Origin: JAWKIW01 sp041394145
GTDB lineage: Bacteria; Actinomycetota; Acidimicrobiia; Acidimicrobiales; Acidimicrobilacustridaceae
Reading direction: 5' to 3'
Assembly (NCBI GenBank): GCA_041394145.1
Contig: JAWKIW010000018.1
Location: 55,594-119,593 of the forward strand
DNA length: 64,000 bases
A program made the position numbers and the translations under genes. Shown piece by piece: positions 1-8,535 of the stretch; the stretch's first letter is position 1; each line of letters opens with the position of its first letter. Under the pieces are notes generated by a model. It ran no database searches and had not been told where the DNA came from. It worked only from the letters and a program-made list of their open reading frames with translations.

Positions 1-2
1 TC

Positions 3-95
3 TACGAGCGGGTCGGCTTCCGGCGAGAGGCGAACGGCCTCGTCGTGCTGGCGCTCGACCTGGTCCCGGCCCCGACCACCCCGGGCGCGTCGTGA
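3..95 (+). CDS. C-terminal end of a GNAT-like N-acetyltransferase (partial)
   Basis: Only the last 30 codons are inside the window, ending in TGA. The visible residues begin YERVGFRREANGLVVLALDL; a Tyr-Glu-Arg-x-Gly-Phe turn followed by a beta strand is the usual C-terminal signature of GNAT acetyltransferases, which move an acyl group from acyl-CoA to an amine. The stop overlaps the GTG start of the next gene (GTGA), so the two are probably co-transcribed. Substrate cannot be judged. The family call rests on this short motif alone. Confidence 0.5.
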   Translation, partial: YERVGFRREANGLVVLALDLVPAPTTPGAS

Positions 96-2260
96 CCGGT
101 CGCGGACACCGGACCGGGCGGACCGCGGCACCGGTCGTCATGCTCCTCGTCGCGGCCGCCGCCCTCCTCGTCTCGGTCGGCCTGGGTGCGGGCGGACCGC
201 CTGCGGCCGCCCAACCGGCGCCGGGGGCCGGCACCAGCACGGGGAGCGACGGTCGACCCCGGCTCCGCATGGTCGACCAGACGCCCTTCGTGTCGCCGAG
301 CGGCACCGGCGCGACCTTCGAGCTGCGGTTCACGGTCCGGGACGCGCCGCCGGACGCCCACCTGCTGTTCCGCCTGCACCCCGACGTCGCGTCCAGCGGG
401 CGCATCCGCTTCCTCGAGGCGCAGCGACCCGAGGGCCTCGGGCGGCCACAGCGCACCATCGGGCCCCTGCCGCTGGCGAACCTGCCGGCCGACCGCGACG
501 GCACCCGCACCGCCACCTTCCAGATCGACACGGCCCGCCAACCCCTGGTCGGCTTCCAGCTCGCCCGAGAGGGCGTGTACCCGCTGGCCGTGTCGCTGCG
601 CGAGGGCAAGGACGGTGCCGACCTCGACACCATGGTCACCAGCATCATCCGGCTCCCCGTGGCCCAGGGCGACGACAACCCGCCCTTCTCGTTCGCCTTC
701 GTGCTCCCCCTGCACGCGCCCGTCGCCCACCAGACCGACCTGCGCACCGAGCTCCCCGACGACCGGGCCCGGCTCCTCACCGCCCTCACCGAGAGCCTGG
801 CCGCGCACCCGTCGGTGCCGGTCACGCTGGTGCCCACCCCCGAGACGCTCGATGCCCTCGCCGACTCCGGCCACGGCGGCACGGTCGACCGGCTGGCCGA
901 CGCGGCGGCCGGCCGCCAGCTCGTCGGCGGCGCCTACGTCGACCTCGACGTCGGCTCCTGGGTCGCCGCCGGCGACCTCGGACCCGAGCTCGGCCGCCAG
1001 CTCGACGAGGGCGCCGCCACCCTCGGGCGCCACCTCGGTCGACCCGCCGATCGGGCGACGTGGATCGTCGACCCGACGACCACACCCGACGCGCTCGCCG
1101 CGCTGCGCGACCGAGGTGTCCAGCGGGTGATCGTCCCCGAGGACCAGCTGGCGCCCCTCGAGGGTCGGGGCTTCGACGTGACGCTGACGCGCACCTTCGA
1201 GCTCGACCCCGGCTCCGGCCCCCGGGTGGCCGCCGCCATGGCCGACCGCGCCCTGCGCAACCACCTCCTCGACAGCGACGACCAGCGACTCAACGCCCAC
1301 CACGTCCTCGCCGACCTGGCGGTGCTCGCCCTCGACCAGCCCGGCGTGCCCCGCGGCGCGGTGCTGGCCCTGCCGGCGGAGCTGACACCGCCCGAGTTCG
1401 TGGACACGCTGCTGGGCGCCCTGGCCACACCGCTGCCGCCCGACTCGGGCGGTCGGCCGCTGATCGCACCCGTCACCGTGGACGGGCTGTTCGCCGCCGC
1501 GGAGCCCGCCGGGGCGCAGGGCGGCCGGGTCGTCCCGAACGGCGGCTCCGAGCCAACGCTGGTGCGTGGCTACCTCGCCGAGGCGCCGTCGTCGCTCGGC
1601 ACCTACCCGACCCAGCTGCGTCTGGCCCGGTCGAGCGTCGGCGCCTACCGGTCGCTGCTGACCCCCGGGGACGGCTGGCGGGCCGACCCCTACGACCGCC
1701 TCCTCGCCGTCAGCGGTGACCGGTCGTTCGACGCCCGGCAGCGCCAGGACCACCTCGACGCGGCTGTGGCCCGCATCGACGAGCAGGCCCGACTGGTGTC
1801 GCTGCCCGAGCAGCCACTCGTCACCCTCACCGCCGAGGAGGGCCGCATCCCGCTGGCCGTCCAGAACGACGCGCCCTATCCCGTCCAGGCGCTGCTGTCG
1901 CTGACCACCGACAAGCTCGAGCTGCCCGAGGGCCGCGACGAGCTGGTCACGCTGCAGCCCGGCACGAACCGCCTCGACGTCCCGGTGCGGGTCCGCTCGT
2001 CCGGTGCGATCCCGGTGACCGCCACGCTGCGCTCGGCCGACGGGAACCTCGAGCTCGGCACGACGCGGTTCACCGTGCGCTCGACGGCCGTGTCGGGGCT
2101 GGGCCTGATCCTCTCGATCGCCGCCGGGCTGTTCCTGCTCGTGTGGTGGGGCCGCCACTTCCGCAGCGCCCGACGCCAGCATCGCCTCGTCTCCCCCGGG
2201 CACGCCGGCGCCCACGACGCCCGAGGCGAGGCGGCGCCGGCTCCGAGCACCACCCGTTGA
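92..2260 (+). CDS. DUF6049-type secreted/membrane protein (Rv3909-like)
   Basis: A 722-residue protein with an N-terminal signal peptide (hydrophobic residues about 13-33, Ala-rich cleavage region to about 41), a long Pro/Leu/Asp-rich extracytoplasmic part, and one C-terminal membrane helix (about residues 667-685) followed by an Arg-rich cytoplasmic tail beginning WWGRHFRSARR. This architecture, and its position upstream of a membrane kinase, ECF sigma factor, trxB, trxA, cwlM and parB, matches the actinobacterial DUF6049 family (Rv3909 in M. tuberculosis), a cell-envelope protein of unknown activity. GTG start overlapping the previous stop. In related genomes murJ follows immediately; here degV does. 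Confidence 0.75.
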   Translation: MTGRGHRTGRTAAPVVMLLVAAAALLVSVGLGAGGPPAAAQPAPGAGTSTGSDGRPRLRMVDQTPFVSPSGTGATFELRFTVRDAPPDAHLLFRLHPDVASSGRIRFLEAQRPEGLGRPQRTIGPLPLANLPADRDGTRTATFQIDTARQPLVGFQLAREGVYPLAVSLREGKDGADLDTMVTSIIRLPVAQGDDNPPFSFAFVLPLHAPVAHQTDLRTELPDDRARLLTALTESLAAHPSVPVTLVPTPETLDALADSGHGGTVDRLADAAAGRQLVGGAYVDLDVGSWVAAGDLGPELGRQLDEGAATLGRHLGRPADRATWIVDPTTTPDALAALRDRGVQRVIVPEDQLAPLEGRGFDVTLTRTFELDPGSGPRVAAAMADRALRNHLLDSDDQRLNAHHVLADLAVLALDQPGVPRGAVLALPAELTPPEFVDTLLGALATPLPPDSGGRPLIAPVTVDGLFAAAEPAGAQGGRVVPNGGSEPTLVRGYLAEAPSSLGTYPTQLRLARSSVGAYRSLLTPGDGWRADPYDRLLAVSGDRSFDARQRQDHLDAAVARIDEQARLVSLPEQPLVTLTAEEGRIPLAVQNDAPYPVQALLSLTTDKLELPEGRDELVTLQPGTNRLDVPVRVRSSGAIPVTATLRSADGNLELGTTRFTVRSTAVSGLGLILSIAAGLFLLVWWGRHFRSARRQHRLVSPGHAGAHDARGEAAPAPSTTR

Positions 2261-2397
2261 GCCCGACCCGGCCCGCCCCCACCGCCGCGGCGCCCCCGGC
2301 CCGACGGCTCCCTCCGCACGGCTCCGGCGCGAGCCCGGTGTAGGTTCTCGCTCGCCGCCGGGACGTCCCGGTCGGCTCGATCCCGGGGGTTTGCCCG

Positions 2398-3240
2398 ATG
2401 GCCGGCGTCCGCATCGTCACCGACAGCTCGTGCGACCTCTCCGCCGAGGAGGCGGCCGCCCTCGACATCGAGATCGTCCCGCTGACCATCCGGTTCGGCG
2501 CGGACGAGTACACCGACGGGCAGGACCTGTCGGTCGAGCGCTTCTACGAGCTCATGGCGGCCAGCGACGCCCTGCCCGAGACGGCTGCACCCAGCCCCGG
2601 GTCGTTCGAGGCGGCGTTCCGTCGCCAGGCCGACGCCGGTGCCGACGCCGTCGTGTGCATCAACATCTCCGCCGAGCTGTCGGCCACGATGCAGTCGGCC
2701 CAGAACGCGGCGCGTGCCCTCGAGGGCGAGCTCGACGTGCGGGTGATCGACTCGCGCTCCATCACGATGGGGCTCGGCACCCAGGTCCTGCTCGCCGCCC
2801 GCGCCGCAGCCGACGGGAGCAGCGTCGACGAGGTGACCGAGCTCGTGGGGTCGCTGCGCCGCCGCACCCGCGTGATGGGCGTGCTCGACACGTTGGAGAA
2901 CCTGAAGAAGGGGGGGCGGATCGGGGGCGCCCAGGCGCTGCTCGGGTCGATGCTGTCGATCAAGCCGTGCATCGACATCTCGAGCGGGAAGGTCGAGGAG
3001 GCGTCCAAGCAGCGGACGCGCAAGAAGTCGTTGCAGTGGCTGCGCGACCAGGCCCTCGGTCAGGGCCGTCCGGAGCACCTGTCGATCGTCCACGCCCAAG
3101 CCGGCGACGTCGACGACATGGTGGCCCTGCTCACCCCGACGGTGCCGCGCGACGAGATCCGCGTCGGGTTGATCGGACCCGTCATCGGGACCCACACCGG
3201 CCGGGGCACCGTCGGCGCCTGCTTCCTCGTCCCCGAGTGA
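2398..3240 (+). CDS. DegV family fatty-acid-binding protein
   Basis: A 280-residue protein starting MAGVRIVTDSSCDLS, the characteristic first strand and loop of DegV proteins, which bind a fatty acid and in Firmicutes supply it to fatty-acid kinase FakA. The second hallmark, a Gly-Gly-Arg-Ile-Gly segment after a Leu-Lys-Lys run, lies near residue 170, and the C-terminal domain is complete, so the length is normal for the family. ATG start follows about 137 bases of spacer. A TAGGTT -10-like hexamer near 2342 suggests a leadered transcript. No FakA homologue is visible in the window, so the partner is unknown. It sits exactly where murJ is expected in this conserved block. Confidence 0.88.
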   Translation: MAGVRIVTDSSCDLSAEEAAALDIEIVPLTIRFGADEYTDGQDLSVERFYELMAASDALPETAAPSPGSFEAAFRRQADAGADAVVCINISAELSATMQSAQNAARALEGELDVRVIDSRSITMGLGTQVLLAARAAADGSSVDEVTELVGSLRRRTRVMGVLDTLENLKKGGRIGGAQALLGSMLSIKPCIDISSGKVEEASKQRTRKKSLQWLRDQALGQGRPEHLSIVHAQAGDVDDMVALLTPTVPRDEIRVGLIGPVIGTHTGRGTVGACFLVPE

Positions 3241-3299
3241 CCGCGGGCGCACCGCGGCGGAGCGCCCGACCCCGTCACCCCGCCGGAGCGCCTGACGGG

Positions 3300-3305
3300 T
3301 AGCGT
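3300..3305 (+). promoter_or_regulatory. -10-like hexamer of the kinase gene, leaderless arrangement
   Basis: TAGCGT ends nine bases before the GTG start at 3315, and no purine-rich ribosome-binding site lies between. Transcription from this box would begin at or next to the start codon. The match to TAnnnT is short, so the call is tentative and rests on the same pattern recurring at other genes in the window. Confidence 0.4.
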
Positions 3306-3314
3306 TGGGGCGCC

Positions 3315-4931
3315 GTGCCCGAGTCCCCGAGCCCTCCCCGACCCGCCCACGGCGGCGTGCAGTCCGGCCAACTCGTCGGGGGCCGGTACCAGCTGTCGCG
3401 CCTGATCGCCGCGGGCGGCATGGCCGAGGTCTGGGAGGCGGTCGACACCGTCCTGGAGCGGCGCGTCGCCGTCAAGATCCTCCACGGGCACCTCGCCGCC
3501 GACGACGGGTTCCTGGCCCGCTTCCGGACCGAGGCCGTCGCCGCGGCGCGCCTGCACCACCCGTCGATCGTGTCCATCTTCGACACCTGCACCGACGACG
3601 GCGTGGAGGCCATCGTCATGGAGCTGGTGCGGGGCCGCACGTTGCGCCAGGCGCTCGACGAGGAGGGCCACCTCGAGCCGGCTCGGGTCGTCGACATCGC
3701 CGCCGCGGTGGCCGACGCCCTCCAGGCCGCCCACCGCGCCGGGCTGGTCCATCGCGACATCAAGCCCGCCAACATCCTGCTGTGCGACGACAACCGCGTC
3801 ATGGTCACCGACTTCGGCATCGCCAAGGTCCGAGACGACCCCGACCGCACCCAGACCGGGACGATGCTCGGTTCGGTCAAGTACCTCGCCCCCGAGCAGG
3901 TCGAGGGCGGACCGGTCGACGGACGAGCCGACATCTACGCGCTCGGCATCGTCGCCTACGAGGCGCTCACGGGACAGGCCCCCTTCGTGGCCGAGACCCA
4001 GGCCGCCACCGCGCTGGCCCGGCTGCACGCCATGCCGCCCCGACCCCGCCAGCTGCGCCCGGAGATCCCCGCCGCGCTCGACGACGTCGTCATGCGAGCC
4101 GTCGCCCGCTACCCCGACGACCGCTTCGCCACGGCCGCCGACCTGCGGGCGGCGCTGCTGGCGTCGCGACCCGGTGGCAGCCCGACGGTGCGGCCGGCCG
4201 CGCCCCCGGCGGACCCCGACCACACCCCGATCATCGCCGTGCCGACCGCTGCCGCGGCGCACGGCCTGCCGATGGGCCGACCGGGCGCCGTCGCACCGGC
4301 GCGGCCGATGGGGCCCGTCGACCTGCCGCCTCCTCGCCGACGGCGAGCGGTGTGGCCGGTGTTCGTCGTGCTGCTCGTGCTCGTCGCCCTCGGCGTCGCC
4401 GGGGTGCTCGTGTACCGCACCACCACCGGCCAGAAGGTGCTCGACGCCGCGGCCAACTCCGGGCTGCCCGTGCCGGGCATCAAGAACGACCCACTGCCGA
4501 TCGTCGAGGCCCGGGCCTTCGACCCGGCCCCCGGCGACGGCAAGGAGGACGACGCCGACACCGGCAAGGCCTTCGACGGCAACGGTGCGACCGGCTGGCG
4601 CACCGAGATGTACGACACCCGCAAGCTCGGGGGCATCAAGCCCGGTGTGGGGCTGTGGGTCAAGCTGGCCAAGCCCTCGACCGTGCGGTCGGTGAAGGTC
4701 ACCTCGCCCACCCAGGGCTGGGCGGCGCAGATCTACGTGGCGGCCCAGCCCGGCGCCAGCCTGCAGGAGTGGGGTGAGCCGGTCGCGTCCAAGACCGACA
4801 TCAGCGGCAGCGCCGACTTCGAGACGGGGGCCGTCGAGGGCCAGTACGTCCTGGTCTGGATCACCGACCTCGGCAACGGGCCGCCGCGCGTGTTCGCCGA
4901 GATCGACGAGCTGACCGTCCTGGGGTCCTGA
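3315..4931 (+). CDS. Transmembrane Ser/Thr protein kinase with discoidin-like sensor domain
   Basis: A 538-residue PknB-type kinase. Catalytic domain about residues 25-280: glycine loop AAGGMAEVW, ATP-anchoring Lys54 in VAVKIL, HRDIKPANILL (catalytic Asp148), DFG at 166-168 and APEQ near 192, so all key residues are present. A Pro/Ala-rich linker leads to one membrane helix (about 346-367). The outer C-terminal part (about 390-538) resembles an F5/8 type C (discoidin-like) domain. In mycobacteria the protein at this locus (Rv3910) fuses the MurJ flippase to a pseudokinase and a similar outer domain; here only the kinase and outer domain exist and the kinase looks active. Likely envelope signalling, perhaps towards the CwlM-like protein encoded at 8.5 kb. 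Confidence 0.85.
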   Translation: MPESPSPPRPAHGGVQSGQLVGGRYQLSRLIAAGGMAEVWEAVDTVLERRVAVKILHGHLAADDGFLARFRTEAVAAARLHHPSIVSIFDTCTDDGVEAIVMELVRGRTLRQALDEEGHLEPARVVDIAAAVADALQAAHRAGLVHRDIKPANILLCDDNRVMVTDFGIAKVRDDPDRTQTGTMLGSVKYLAPEQVEGGPVDGRADIYALGIVAYEALTGQAPFVAETQAATALARLHAMPPRPRQLRPEIPAALDDVVMRAVARYPDDRFATAADLRAALLASRPGGSPTVRPAAPPADPDHTPIIAVPTAAAAHGLPMGRPGAVAPARPMGPVDLPPPRRRRAVWPVFVVLLVLVALGVAGVLVYRTTTGQKVLDAAANSGLPVPGIKNDPLPIVEARAFDPAPGDGKEDDADTGKAFDGNGATGWRTEMYDTRKLGGIKPGVGLWVKLAKPSTVRSVKVTSPTQGWAAQIYVAAQPGASLQEWGEPVASKTDISGSADFETGAVEGQYVLVWITDLGNGPPRVFAEIDELTVLGS

Positions 4932-4935
4932 GCCC

Positions 4936-5562
4936 ATGACCCCCGGGGGTGCGGGGCGAGGCCGCACCGCGGACGACGACGGCGTGCTGGTCGCCGCCGC
5001 CCAGCACGGGGACCGCGAGGCGCTCGACACCCTGCTGCGGCGACACCACGACCGCTTCTACGCCGTCTGCCGGCGGCTGACCGGCAACGACGCCGACGCT
5101 CGGGACGCGACCCAGGAGGCCCTGCTGGCGCTGGTGCGCGGTCTGCCTCGCTACGACGGGCGCGCCGCCTTCACCACCTGGGCCTACCGCGTCGTCACCA
5201 ACGCCTGCCTCGACGAGCTGCGCCGACGCCGACGCCGGCCCGAACCGGGTCTGCCACCCGTCGAACCGGCGCCGCGCGGCGGCGCCCCCGACGTCGCCAC
5301 CACGATCACCGACCGCCTCGTCCTCGACGACGCCCTCGCGGACCTCCCCGCCGAGTTCCGGGCGCCGGTGGTGCTGCGCGACGTCGTCGGACTCGACTAC
5401 GCCCAGATCGCCGAGGTGCTGGCCATCCCGCCCGGCACCGTCCGCTCGCGCATCGCTCGGGGACGCGCCGCCGTCGCCCGGCGCCTCGGTGGGAACCAAC
5501 CGGGCGCGGCCGACGTCGTACCAGACGGTCCTCGCTCCCCCGGACCGGTCGACACGCCATGA
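4936..5562 (+). CDS. ECF RNA polymerase sigma factor (SigM-like)
   Basis: A 208-residue extracytoplasmic-function sigma factor. Region 2 lies about residues 25-95, with the -10 recognition segment around DARDATQEALLALVRG and FTTWAYRVVTNACLDELRRRRRR. Region 4 lies about 125-180, with a Leu-Pro-Ala-Glu-Phe helix and a helix-turn-helix ending IPPGTVRSRIARGRAAVARRL. It starts four bases after the kinase stop and its stop overlaps the next start (ATGA), so kinase, sigma factor and membrane partner form one operon. Position before trxB/trxA matches sigM of mycobacteria. The downstream membrane protein is the probable anti-sigma factor. Confidence 0.92.
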   Translation: MTPGGAGRGRTADDDGVLVAAAQHGDREALDTLLRRHHDRFYAVCRRLTGNDADARDATQEALLALVRGLPRYDGRAAFTTWAYRVVTNACLDELRRRRRRPEPGLPPVEPAPRGGAPDVATTITDRLVLDDALADLPAEFRAPVVLRDVVGLDYAQIAEVLAIPPGTVRSRIARGRAAVARRLGGNQPGAADVVPDGPRSPGPVDTP

Positions 5563-6551
5563 GCGACACCAGCCTCCCACCCGAGTCAACCGACGACGAG
5601 CTCGTCTCCGCCGTGCTCGACGGCGAAGCCAGCGACGACGAGCGCGCCTGCGCCGCCGGCGACCCTGCGCTGCGGGCCAGGCTGGCCGAGCTGACGAGGG
5701 CCCGCGACGCCGTGGCGGCAGCCGTCCCGGTGGACGACGCCACCCGCGACGCCACCATCGCCGCCGCCCTGGCGGTGCACACCCCGGTCGCCGGCGACCC
5801 CGCCACCGGCGACCAGGACGCGCCCGTCGTGGCGCTGCACCGCAGCCGCAACCGGGCCCTGGTCGCCCTGTCGGTCGCGGCCGTGGCCGTGCTCGCCGTC
5901 GTGGTCCCGCTGGCCATCAGCCGCGCCGGGCGGAGCCAGACCAACGCCGCCAGCGCGCCCGTCGCCCGTGGGTCCGCCGCCGACCGCAGCGGCGCCCCCG
6001 AGTCGCAGGCCCTCGGCGAGGCCGAGGGCGGCGCGCCCTCGGCCGCGGCCGGCGCCGCACCCTCGACGACCGCCACCGCGCTCCCGCGCGCCACGATCCC
6101 GGTCGACAGCCCCGCCGTGGTGGCCGCCTCGTTCCTCGGCGACGACCTCGGCAGCGTCGCCGACGCCGCCGGACTGCGCGAGCGCGTCGCCGCCCGCTTC
6201 CAGCTGCGCGACGACGTGCACGCCGACGACGGCGGCCAGACCTCCGATCGCGCGGCCGAGGCCGGCCACGACGACGACCAGGGCGCCCCGGCCGCGTCAC
6301 CCTCGCCGCCGGGGACCTTCCTGCCCCCGGAGGCCCAGGCGGAGATCGTCGCCCGGCTGCAGGCGTGCGATCCCCAGGTCCGCAGCCGCGAGCCGGGCCT
6401 CGGCGTGGTGCTGTTCACCGCCGCCGTGTCCTACGACGGCGTCCCCGCCCTGACCTTCCTCTACGACGGCAACCCCGACGCCGCCAACCGGCTCGTCACC
6501 GTCGACCGGCTCACCTGCGCCACCCTGGACGTCCAGCCCTCCCCGCGTTGA
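5559..6551 (+). CDS. Putative membrane anti-sigma factor
   Basis: A 330-residue protein translationally coupled (ATGA) to the ECF sigma gene. The N-terminal 85 residues start with an acidic helix (DDELVSAVLDGEASDDERAC) resembling the anti-sigma domain that grips ECF factors. One membrane helix spans about residues 106-124, followed by a long Ala/Pro/Ser-rich outer segment and a small folded C-terminal domain containing one Cys and ending soon after DRLTCATLDV. No HxxxCxxC zinc motif is visible, so it is not a classic ZAS protein. Function is inferred from gene order and topology; the equivalent mycobacterial gene is rsmA (Rv3912). Confidence 0.7.
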   Translation: MSDTSLPPESTDDELVSAVLDGEASDDERACAAGDPALRARLAELTRARDAVAAAVPVDDATRDATIAAALAVHTPVAGDPATGDQDAPVVALHRSRNRALVALSVAAVAVLAVVVPLAISRAGRSQTNAASAPVARGSAADRSGAPESQALGEAEGGAPSAAAGAAPSTTATALPRATIPVDSPAVVAASFLGDDLGSVADAAGLRERVAARFQLRDDVHADDGGQTSDRAAEAGHDDDQGAPAASPSPPGTFLPPEAQAEIVARLQACDPQVRSREPGLGVVLFTAAVSYDGVPALTFLYDGNPDAANRLVTVDRLTCATLDVQPSPR

Positions 6552-6583
6552 GGCCGCCGCCGGGCCGCTCGCCGCCGGGGGGA

Positions 6584-6589
6584 TAACAT
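6584..6589 (+). promoter_or_regulatory. -10-like hexamer before the small membrane-protein gene
   Basis: TAACAT lies eight bases before the ATG at 6598, with no Shine-Dalgarno sequence between, consistent with a leaderless transcript. The surrounding bases are otherwise nearly all G and C, so the AT-rich hexamer is conspicuous. Confidence 0.45.
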
Positions 6590-6597
6590 CGCCACCC

Positions 6598-6960
6598 ATG
6601 GCCGTCCCGTCGCGCTCCACGCCTCCACCGGGCACGACGACACCTGAAGCCACCGACGACGACTGGCCGGTGCAGGCGACCGACGGGATCATCAAGCTCG
6701 TCGACTCCGTCCGCGACAAGACGACCGGGCCGGCGCTGCAGGCCGCCCGAGCCGTCAAGTACGGCCTCGCCGCGGTCCTGTTCGCCACCATCGCGACGTT
6801 CCTGCTGGTGATCTTCCTGATCCGGATGCTCGAGTCGATCTTCGTGAACGTCTTCAAGCTCGAGGACCCCATCTGGCTGGTGTACCTGATCCTGGGCCTG
6901 ATCTTCGTCGGCCTGGGTGTGTTGCTGTGGGGCAAGGCCCGTACGACGACCACCACGTGA
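6598..6960 (+). CDS. Small two-helix membrane protein, unknown function
   Basis: A 120-residue protein: a polar N-terminus of about 50 residues with an amphipathic stretch (GIIKLVDSVRDKTTGPALQA), then two membrane helices (about 58-78 and 92-110) joined by a short loop, and a Lys/Arg/Thr tail. The layout resembles small holin-like or phage-shock-like membrane proteins, but no family motif allows a firm name. It sits between the anti-sigma gene and trxB, 81 bases before the trxB start, and has its own probable leaderless promoter. Related small membrane genes occur beside trxB in other actinobacteria; the link to redox function is unproven. Confidence 0.7.
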   Translation: MAVPSRSTPPPGTTTPEATDDDWPVQATDGIIKLVDSVRDKTTGPALQAARAVKYGLAAVLFATIATFLLVIFLIRMLESIFVNVFKLEDPIWLVYLILGLIFVGLGVLLWGKARTTTTT

Positions 6961-7041
6961 CGACCGACCCCGCCTCGCCGGGGAATCCCCCGGACGCGGT
7001 GCGTGTTGAGCCAACGGCGACCACCAGCGAGGAGACCAGCC

Positions 7042-8008
7042 ATGAGCGCCGACGACGTGCGCAACGTGATCATCATCGGCTCCGGGCCGGCGGGCCTCAC
7101 CGCCGCCATCTACACGGCACGGGCGAACCTCGCGCCGCTCGTCGTCGAAGGCGAGCCGTCGTCGACCGGTGACCAGCCGGGTGGTCAGCTGATGCTCACC
7201 ACCGAGGTCGAGAACTTCCCTGGCTTCCCGAAGGGATCATGGGACCGAGCTCATGGGCCGCTTCCGCGAGCAGGCGGCGCGGTTCGGGGCCGAGATCATC
7301 ACCGAGAAGGTCTCCCGGGTCGACCTCTCGGGTCGACCGTTCGGCGTGTGGATCGGTGACCCCGACGCGGCCGAGCCCACGTACCGGGCCCGCACCGTCA
7401 TCGTGTCGACCGGCGCCAAGGCCGTGATGCTCGGCCTCGAGGCCGAGGAGCGGCTGCTCGGTCACGGCCTGTCGACCTGTGCGACCTGCGACGGGTTCTT
7501 CTTCCGCGAGCAGGACATCGCCGTGGTCGGCGGCGGCGACTCGGCCATCGAGGAGGCGCTCTTCCTCACCAAGTTCGCCCGCAGCGTCACCGTGGTCCAC
7601 CGTCGCGACCAGCTGCGCGCCTCCAAGATCATGCAGGAGCGCGCCTTCGCCAACGACAAGATCCGGTTCGCGTGGGACAGCGTCGTCGTCGACCTCCTGG
7701 GAGAGGCCACGGTCGAGGGGCTCCAGCTCCGCAACGTGATGACCGACGAGCTGTCGGTGCTGCCGGTCACCGGCGTCTTCGTCGCCATCGGCCACACGCC
7801 GACCACCGACCTGTTCAAGGGGCAGCTCGAGATGGACGGCGCCGGCTACCTCATCACCCGGGGCCGGTCCTCGTACACCAACGTCGAGGGCGTCTTCGCC
7901 TGCGGCGACGTCCAGGACCACACCTACCGCCAGGCCATCACGGCGGCCGGCTCCGGCTGCACGGCGGCCATCGACGCCGAGCGCTGGCTCGAGCACCACG
8001 CCGGTTGA
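7042..8008 (+). CDS. trxB: Thioredoxin-disulfide reductase, reading frame interrupted near 7230-7248
   Basis: Reduces thioredoxin with NADPH through FAD. The N-terminal part, starting at ATG 7042 after GAGGAGA, has the FAD-binding GSGPAGLTAAIYTAR. The frame then breaks: the conserved segment after ENFPGFPKG is unreadable until ELMGRFREQAARFG in the +1 frame. The second part is intact: redox motif CATC, NADPH-binding VVGGGDSAIEEAL and the C-terminal GVFACGDVQDHTYRQA. Two G runs (GGG at about 7233 and 7241) each look one base short; restoring both would read G-I-M-G-T-E-L-M. Since trxB is normally essential and trxA is intact next door, a sequence error is likelier than a pseudogene. Confidence 0.9.
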
Positions 8009-8171
8009 CCGGCGAGGTCCCGGGCCTCCGCATCGTCGGGGGGTCCGGTGACCCCGCGCTAGCGTGCCCCCGCGAGGGAATCCGCCGGGCGCGCCAGCGG
8101 TTGCTCTCCGCGTGCGGTCGACCGCACCGACGTCCACCAGCGCCTCCGGCGCGCGATCCAAGGCAGACCCC

Positions 8172-8498
8172 ATGGCTCAGAACATCGCGACCCTCACGGA
8201 CACGACCTTCGACGAGGAGATCGGCAGCGCCGAGGCGCCGGTGCTCGTGGACTTCTGGGCGGAGTGGTGCGGCCCGTGCAAGATGATCGCTCCGATCCTC
8301 GACGAGATCGCGGTCGAGCAGGCCGGCAAGCTGCGCATCGCCAAGCTGAACGTGGACGACAACCCGAACGTCGCCCGGCGGTTCGGGGTGATGAGCATCC
8401 CCACCATGATCGTGTTCCGCGATGGCCAGGAAGCGGCCCGCCTCATCGGCGCCAAGGGGAAGGGCCAGCTGCTGCAGGAGCTCGCCGCCTTCCTGTGA
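8172..8498 (+). CDS. trxA: Thioredoxin
   Basis: A 108-residue thioredoxin, the usual length, with the active site WCGPC (Cys33 and Cys36) preceded by VLVDFWAE and the conserved cis-proline in SIPTMIVFRDG near residue 77. It reduces protein disulfides in the cytoplasm and is recycled by the reductase encoded upstream. ATG at 8172 begins the conserved N-terminus; longer in-frame extensions upstream are low-complexity and lack homology to thioredoxin. The 163-base gap after trxB contains a TAGCGT -10-like box near 8060, so trxA may have its own promoter. Confidence 0.96.
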   Translation: MAQNIATLTDTTFDEEIGSAEAPVLVDFWAEWCGPCKMIAPILDEIAVEQAGKLRIAKLNVDDNPNVARRFGVMSIPTMIVFRDGQEAARLIGAKGKGQLLQELAAFL

Positions 8499-8535
8499 CG
8501 GCCTCGGCGCCGGCGGGTGGGGCTCGGATCCCCCG

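Noticed and set aside
2..2215. A 737-codon frame on the minus strand opposite the DUF6049 gene
   Set aside because: It is a shadow of the plus-strand gene caused by very high G+C, has a low-complexity composition (Gly, Arg, Val) and no domain; the plus-strand protein has a signal peptide and membrane helix.
7042..8008. trxB as a genuine pseudogene
   Set aside because: Everything on both sides of the break is conserved, trxA is intact and the same type of break recurs in other essential genes, so a sequence error is a simpler reading.
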